64,000 nucleotides of DNA from Aminobacter carboxidus. Its GTDB lineage: Bacteria > Pseudomonadota > Alphaproteobacteria > Rhizobiales > Rhizobiaceae. The notes beneath the pieces were generated by a model. That model was not told the DNA's origin, did not search any database, and saw only the letters and a program-made list of their open reading frames with translations. The stretch covers positions 124,001-188,000 of the forward strand of contig NZ_JACZEP010000004.1 in the NCBI RefSeq assembly GCF_014863355.1, in the 5' to 3' direction. A program made the translations under genes and the position numbers. Positions 59,725 through 64,000 of this stretch are shown here, one piece after another; the stretch's first letter is position 1; each line of letters opens with the position of its first letter.

Positions 59725-60714
59725 TCAGGCGGTGGCGCCGACCTGATAAAGCTCGACCTTGGTTCCGTCGGGGTCGGCGATGTAGATCGTCAGACCGTAG
59801 GGCCCGTCATGAAGGTCGGTGAAGTACTTCACGCCGGCCTTCTTCAGCTTGGCGTCCATGGCGCGGACATCATTGACCTCAAAGGCGATGTGGTCGAGCT
59901 GGCGATGATCCGAGGCCTTGCCGTGGATCAGCGCGATGCCCTGATGGAAGGCGGTGAACGGACGCCCGTCGGCCAGCGGCTTGGCCGGCCGGATCGTGAA
60001 GCCGAGCTGGTTTGTATAGAAGGCCACCGACGTGTCGATGTCGTTGACCATGACCAACTGGTGGCCGTAGTTGGTGACGCGCGGCTTGACCTGTTCGCCG
60101 ATCCAGTCGAGCACCTCGGACGAGGGGGCGATCTCGCAGAAATACTGCTTCCACACCTGCTTGGCGGTGGCTTCCCACTCGGCGTTGACGCCCGACACGC
60201 AGTCGTCGACGGCAATCACGTCGAGGTCGCGCAGATAGGCTTCGCGGATCGAGGTCTCGACGCAGGCATTGGTGGTGGCGCCGGTGACGAACAGGTGCTG
60301 GGTGCCGAGCATCTTCAGCATCATCTCGAGCCGCGTCTCGTAGAAAGCGCCGAAGCGGTGCTTGCGGATGACGAAAGCCGGGTCGAAATCGGCCAATGGC
60401 TTCAGCTCGTCGATGATCTGCTCGTCCCAGCTACCGGCCAGCGCCGACACCTGCTTGCGGCGGGCAGTGTGGCCGAGCAGCTTCTTCTTGGCGCGGTTGT
60501 GGTCGATGGCGAAGTGTTCCTGCATCGTCCAGATGACCGGAATGCCGGTGTCCTGGCAGCGCTTGATCAGCTTGGCCAGCGGCGGCACGATCGACGACAG
60601 GCGCTTGGTGTCGACGCCCGAAACGCCGAGCGTGCCCTTCTCATGGATGAAGGCGTTCTGCAGGTCGATGACCAGCAGCGCCGACTTGCGGTAGTCGAGA
60701 ACGTCCAGAGCCAT
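59725..60714 (-). CDS. Isochorismatase-family cysteine hydrolase fused to a VOC domain
   Basis: A 329-residue bifunctional protein. Residues 1-205 are a cysteine hydrolase with triad Asp17 (LLVIDLQNAF), Lys118 (VIRKHRFGAFY) and Cys151 (GATTNACVETS), like ureidoacrylate or N-carbamoylsarcosine amidohydrolases. Residues 215-327 are a VOC domain with His218 (GHQLVMV), His275 (LDHIAFEV) and Glu321 (KVELYQV) as likely metal ligands. The two would act on consecutive intermediates. ATG 60714 overlaps the tautomerase stop (TGATG). Last gene of the operon. Confidence 0.9.
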   Translation of the reverse strand: MALDVLDYRKSALLVIDLQNAFIHEKGTLGVSGVDTKRLSSIVPPLAKLIKRCQDTGIPVIWTMQEHFAIDHNRAKKKLLGHTARRKQVSALAGSWDEQIIDELKPLADFDPAFVIRKHRFGAFYETRLEMMLKMLGTQHLFVTGATTNACVETSIREAYLRDLDVIAVDDCVSGVNAEWEATAKQVWKQYFCEIAPSSEVLDWIGEQVKPRVTNYGHQLVMVNDIDTSVAFYTNQLGFTIRPAKPLADGRPFTAFHQGIALIHGKASDHRQLDHIAFEVNDVRAMDAKLKKAGVKYFTDLHDGPYGLTIYIADPDGTKVELYQVGATA

Positions 60715-60911
60715 CACTTGTGCTCCACCATGTCGATGCCGAGCACGCCACCACGACCCCAGCTGTCCTTGGGCGTCTCGTGGATGACCACGTGCAAGTG
60801 ATCGGGCTTGCAGGCGGCCTCTTCGACCATGGCCTTGGTGATGGCTTTGACGAGGTTGCGCTTCTGCTCGACAGTGCGCCCCTCCCACATCTCTACGACG
60901 ACGAATGGCAT
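60714..60911 (-). CDS. 4-oxalocrotonate-tautomerase-family protein
   Basis: A 65-residue tautomerase. The catalytic Pro immediately follows the initiator Met (PFVVVEMWEGRTVEQKRNLV), then VKAITKAMVEEAACKPDHL and the typical VVIHETPKDSWGRGG. It would move double bonds in an unsaturated acid produced by ring opening. GAGGAG lies upstream. It is coupled to the cysteine hydrolase downstream by a one-base overlap. Confidence 0.93.
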   Translation of the reverse strand: MPFVVVEMWEGRTVEQKRNLVKAITKAMVEEAACKPDHLHVVIHETPKDSWGRGGVLGIDMVEHK

Positions 60912-60912
60912 C

Positions 60913-61593
60913 TTATTTCTCCTCTCTTTCGCTGGGCATGGCGCCGGAGGCCCAGACGGGCACGGCGGGCGCAAAGCCCGAAACCAGATCGTTGTTGGCC
61001 CGATCAGTGCCGCAAAGCAGCCACAGCGGGCGGTTCGAATAGTTGACCAGCACCTGCTCTTCCATGCAGGCGCGGTTGGCCGGATGGTCAGCATGACGAT
61101 CGAAACGGCTCGTCGCCGGCATCAGCCTGATGACATAGAGCGGCTCGGCCGGATCGAAGCCGTCGAGCGCGTCGGGTCCCAACCTCTCCAGCCCGAAGGC
61201 CCTCACCGAGAACTCGCCGCTGCCGAATGCCACCAGCACGACAGCACCTGCGAGCGGCGTCATCGGCCAGTATCGGCCTTCCCTCCCGGCCGTCAGAAAC
61301 TCGGCGTAGCTGCCCGCTTCGGCAAACAACTCGCTGTCCCACAGGACGATGTCGGGACCGATGACGCTCCGCGCGGCATCGATGATGATCTCGCTCTCGC
61401 ACAGGTCGAGAAAGCTCCATGGATCGGTGAGGCCGATGACGTGACCCCACGGATTGTGGATCCCCGACAACCGCTCCTGGCGGATCGTCGCCTTGCGGGC
61501 AACGATGCTTGCGACTGCTTCGTGAACCGGCAACCGCGCCGGTGTCAGCGAAATCCGGCCGGCCAGGTCCAGCTGATCGGGGCTTGGCGTCAT
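60913..61593 (-). CDS. Unknown protein in the catabolic operon, 226 aa
   Basis: I do not recognise this family with certainty. Notable segments are RQERLSGIHNPWGHVIGLTD, GPDIVLWDSELFAEAGSYAE, FDRHADHPANRACMEEQVLV and SNRPLWLLCGTDRANNDLVS. The spacing of Asp/Glu and His (WDSE ... RHADHP) vaguely recalls 2-oxoglutarate oxygenases of the PhyH type but the HxD motif is not clear. It starts inside the end of the dihydropyrimidinase-like gene (4-bp overlap) and ends one base before the tautomerase, so it belongs to the operon. Confidence 0.75.
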   Translation of the reverse strand: MTPSPDQLDLAGRISLTPARLPVHEAVASIVARKATIRQERLSGIHNPWGHVIGLTDPWSFLDLCESEIIIDAARSVIGPDIVLWDSELFAEAGSYAEFLTAGREGRYWPMTPLAGAVVLVAFGSGEFSVRAFGLERLGPDALDGFDPAEPLYVIRLMPATSRFDRHADHPANRACMEEQVLVNYSNRPLWLLCGTDRANNDLVSGFAPAVPVWASGAMPSEREEK

Positions 61594-62939
61594 GACGGCA
61601 GCGTCACGCAGCGGCCGCGGCCGTAGCTGGTGTCGGCGACCACGCCGTTTTCGTAGACGACATCGCCGCGCGCCACCGTCATCACCGGCCAGCCCTTGAG
61701 TTTCCAGCCTTCATAGATGCAGGTGCCCTTGCCAGTGTGGGTGACGGTCCGCTCCTCGTCGAGGTCGACCAGCACCAGGTCGGCGTCGAAACCGACATCG
61801 ATATGGCCCTTGCGTGGCCATAGGCCGAAACGCCGCGCCGGATTGAACGAGTTGAGCTCGACGAGGCGGCTGAGCGGCAGCCCGCGCTGGTGGACGCCAA
61901 AATGCAGCATCAGCGACAGCTCCCACGGGAAGCTGACGACACCGGGGAACTCGGTCCACAAATCCTCGAGCTTCTTGGGCAGGAATGGTACGTGGTCGGT
62001 GCCGAGGCTGTAGACCGAGCCGTTGAGCATGCCGGCCCACAGGCCTTCGAGCTCGTTGCGGTCGCGCAGCGGCGGCGAGATCTTGGCGCGCATGTCGAGA
62101 TCTTCGTCATAGCAGGTGCGCGTCAGGTAGTGTGGACAGGTCTCGACGGTGACATGCACGCCACGTGCCTGCGCCTCGGCGGCCAGCACCGGGCCCATGC
62201 CAACCGAGGTATGGACCAGATGCAGCGAGCAGCCGGTCTTCTCGGCGAGGAAAATCATGCGGCGGATGGTTTCGACCTCGCAGAAGGCGGGGCGCGATTC
62301 CGTATAGGCGCCGAGATCCTGGCGGCCGGTGGCCGCGATCTCCTTCTTGATCCACGAGGCGATCTGGGTGTTTTCGCAATGCACGTTGATGACGCCGCCG
62401 GGAACCTTGGCGAGGATGCGCATCGCCGCATAGACCCAACCGTCGGTCGCCGGCACGATGCCGATCGGATTGTCGGGCTCGTAGCCGAAATAGCACTTGA
62501 ACGACTTCACGCCGGTCTTGGCGATGATCTCCGGAATCTCGGCGATATGCTCTTCGCGCTGGATGCCGAAGTGGAAGCCGAAGTCGATAACCGAGTTCTC
62601 CTCGCCCAGCGCCTTCCGCTCCTCGTAGAACGGCAAATAAGATTCCTTGAGGTTGCGGATGTAGAGCAGTGCTGTGGTCACGCCACCGGAAGCGGCAGCT
62701 GCCGTTTCGGTGCGCATGTCCTCGGCGAAGGGGTACTTCACGCCGAGATGGCAGTGCGGATCAATCAGGCCCGGCATCAGCACCCGGCCTTCGGCGTCGA
62801 TGGTGCGGGTCGCATCGGGCAGCGATTCATCCGATCCGGTCAGGACGATCTTGCCGTCCTTGACCGCGACGCCGCCGTGGAATTCGCCATCGTGGCGAAC
62901 CACCCGCGCGTTCTTGATGACCAGATCCGCTTTCATCAT
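61590..62939 (-). CDS. Dihydropyrimidinase/hydantoinase-like cyclic amidohydrolase
   Basis: A 449-residue binuclear metal hydrolase. Ligands are H62 and H64 (IDPHCHLG), the probable carboxylated Lys148 (VKSFKCYFG), H187 (NVHCEN), H243 (LVHTSVG) and Asp315 (GTDHVPF). It opens five- or six-membered cyclic amides such as hydantoins or dihydropyrimidines. Two adjacent ATGs at 62939/62936 overlap the upstream stop; the 3' end overlaps the unknown gene by 4 bp. Confidence 0.93.
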   Translation of the reverse strand: MMKADLVIKNARVVRHDGEFHGGVAVKDGKIVLTGSDESLPDATRTIDAEGRVLMPGLIDPHCHLGVKYPFAEDMRTETAAAASGGVTTALLYIRNLKESYLPFYEERKALGEENSVIDFGFHFGIQREEHIAEIPEIIAKTGVKSFKCYFGYEPDNPIGIVPATDGWVYAAMRILAKVPGGVINVHCENTQIASWIKKEIAATGRQDLGAYTESRPAFCEVETIRRMIFLAEKTGCSLHLVHTSVGMGPVLAAEAQARGVHVTVETCPHYLTRTCYDEDLDMRAKISPPLRDRNELEGLWAGMLNGSVYSLGTDHVPFLPKKLEDLWTEFPGVVSFPWELSLMLHFGVHQRGLPLSRLVELNSFNPARRFGLWPRKGHIDVGFDADLVLVDLDEERTVTHTGKGTCIYEGWKLKGWPVMTVARGDVVYENGVVADTSYGRGRCVTLPS

Positions 62940-63823
62940 TTCTGCTCCAATATGCCTTCGATGCGTCGGACAATGCCGCTCCACTGGCTGCGGCCGACAG
63001 TGATCGGCGCGCGTGCGCCCATGCCGCGTGCCCAGACGGTTTTCAGCCCGAGTTCGGCCGCGGCCTCCCTGTCGATGGTGCCGGGTGGGGCCGCGACGTC
63101 GACCAGCAACGCATGCTTGGGCAGCAGCTTGAGCTGTTCGCGTTCGAGCAGCCGCTTGGGCACGCTGCCGATGACGATGTCCATCTTCGGCAGGTATTCA
63201 GGCAATTGTTCGAGCGTCAGCGATTCAGCACCCGCCGCATAAGCAGCCGCGCGCTGCACCGGGTTGCGCGCCGCGACATGGACATGCGCGCCGAGCGCCA
63301 CCAGCGTGTTGGTCAACAGCGAGCCGATGGTGCCCTGCCCGACAAGGCAGATGTTGGATTTATGGATAGTGATCTCAGTGTTCTCGATGATCACCTTGAG
63401 CACGCCTTCGACGATCGCCGGTCCGCGTAGCAGCATCAGGTCGACGTCCCACTCATATTCGTGCAGCGTGATGCCGAGTTCCGCGCAATGGCCCTTCAGA
63501 TTGGCATCGCCCCAGCCGAGGATGATGTGGCCCGGCTTGCGCATGCCCTCCAGCATCTCGCGCGTCGGGATGATCTTTTCAGGGCACTTTGGCGCAAACA
63601 GCGCACCTTCGGTGGTGATGCCCGGGATCGGGAACAGCGCGATGTCGGCACCTTTCAGCGCGTCGGCGGCATCCTTGGCGTGATACACGCCCTCGATGCC
63701 CTCCTGCGGCCAGGGAAAACCGTAAGCACGGACGGTGGCGCCGGCGCGGACGGCGCAGCGGGCAATCTCCTGTTCACGGGCGTCGCCGGCGACGACGGCG
63801 ATGACTGTGTTGTTCCAGCTCAT
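62936..63823 (-). CDS. Dipicolinate synthase subunit A-like oxidoreductase
   Basis: A 295-residue NAD(P)-binding protein resembling DpaA/SpoVFA of spore formers. The N-terminal half (VAGDAREQEIARCAVRAGAT, ADIALFPIPGITTEGALFAP) precedes a Rossmann domain with NICLVGQGTIGSLLTNTLVA and AARNPVQRAAAYAAG, ending in LLVDVAAPPGTIDREAAAEL. DpaA oxidises a cyclic dihydroxy-tetrahydrodipicolinate; here it probably acts on an analogous cyclic imine or hydroxy acid. No DpaB gene is visible. Overlaps both neighbours by 4 bp. Confidence 0.83.
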   Translation of the reverse strand: MSWNNTVIAVVAGDAREQEIARCAVRAGATVRAYGFPWPQEGIEGVYHAKDAADALKGADIALFPIPGITTEGALFAPKCPEKIIPTREMLEGMRKPGHIILGWGDANLKGHCAELGITLHEYEWDVDLMLLRGPAIVEGVLKVIIENTEITIHKSNICLVGQGTIGSLLTNTLVALGAHVHVAARNPVQRAAAYAAGAESLTLEQLPEYLPKMDIVIGSVPKRLLEREQLKLLPKHALLVDVAAPPGTIDREAAAELGLKTVWARGMGARAPITVGRSQWSGIVRRIEGILEQK

Positions 63824-64000
63824 TTCGCCCTCACCTTCTGAATGACCTGATCCCGAGACATGCCGGCGATGCCCATCGCCTCGGCGGTGCGACCGCCCTT
63901 GCGATAATCGGTGCCGACGGCGATCTGCGCCAGGCTGTAGAGCGAATGCGCCACGGGCGTTTCGACGCCTGCGATCTTCGCGAATTCAAGGAATGGCAGC
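63820..64000 (-). CDS. Octopine/nopaline-dehydrogenase-family protein (C-terminal fragment, cut by window edge)
   Basis: Only the last 60 codons are inside the window. They read LPFLEFAKIAGVETPVAHSL, then YSLAQIAVGTDYRKGGRTAE and AMGIAGMSRDQVIQKVRAK, which matches the helical C-terminal domain of opine dehydrogenases. The stop overlaps the next gene's start (ATGA). It would be the first visible gene of the catabolic operon; the N-terminal NADP domain lies beyond 64000. Confidence 0.75.
   Translation of the reverse strand, partial: LPFLEFAKIAGVETPVAHSLYSLAQIAVGTDYRKGGRTAEAMGIAGMSRDQVIQKVRAK

Overview
The window is a GC-rich, tightly packed bacterial chromosome segment. It most resembles an alphaproteobacterium of the order Hyphomicrobiales (Mesorhizobium/Aminobacter-like). 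The evidence is a split pntAa-pntAb-pntB transhydrogenase, an fdsGBACD formate dehydrogenase, a rhizobial-type phospholipid N-methyltransferase, many amine, betaine and nucleobase ABC systems, and short intergenic inverted-repeat elements of the kind scattered through rhizobial genomes. Genus is inferred from protein style, not from a marker gene. No rRNA, tRNA, CRISPR, prophage or complete insertion sequence was found.

Layout. 1-3.8 kb: small stress or unknown genes (DUF899, GFA, an ArsR-AHSA1 pair, an exported Asn/Ser-repeat protein). 3.85-7.1 kb: a non-pyrrolysine MttB methyltransferase with a MocR regulator. 7.4-11.5 kb: pgi, a HAD phosphatase, a GNAT remnant beside a miniature repeat element, and a cysteine-free Mrp ATPase. 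11.7-13.6 kb: VOC, DoxX and SRPBCC genes. 13.7-20.9 kb: a LysR regulator and the molybdenum NAD-formate dehydrogenase operon, with an extra 78-codon gene inside it. 21-24 kb: a hydrolase/dead-cyclase/LuxR fusion protein and three small downstream genes. 24-27.5 kb: DedA, PmtA and a two-component system. 27.5-36 kb: a DeoR regulator divergent from a betaine-type ABC transporter with a fused double permease, a choline-kinase-like enzyme and a dimethylglycine-dehydrogenase-like flavoprotein. 36-44.4 kb: a CAP lipoprotein, an EamA exporter, and a BMP-type nucleoside/nucleobase ABC transporter with a cytosine-deaminase-like enzyme, interrupted by three repeat elements. 44.6-52.4 kb: an MsbA-like exporter, aldehyde dehydrogenase, beta-carbonic anhydrase, a tiny secreted Cys peptide, and transhydrogenase.

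52.6-64 kb is the most novel part. A NitT/TauT-type ABC transporter, a CobW GTPase, a RidA-like deaminase, a GntR regulator and a cytosine-deaminase-like amidohydrolase are tied together by two near-identical 19-bp palindromes. Each palindrome lies over a predicted -10 box, one upstream of the transporter and one upstream of the amidohydrolase. Next to them is a translationally coupled operon on the opposite strand: opine-dehydrogenase-like, dipicolinate-synthase-A-like, dihydropyrimidinase-like, an unknown protein, a tautomerase, and a cysteine hydrolase fused to a VOC domain. Together they look like an undescribed pathway for uptake and opening of a nitrogen-containing (probably cyclic amide or ureide) compound. 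The substrate cannot be read from the sequence.
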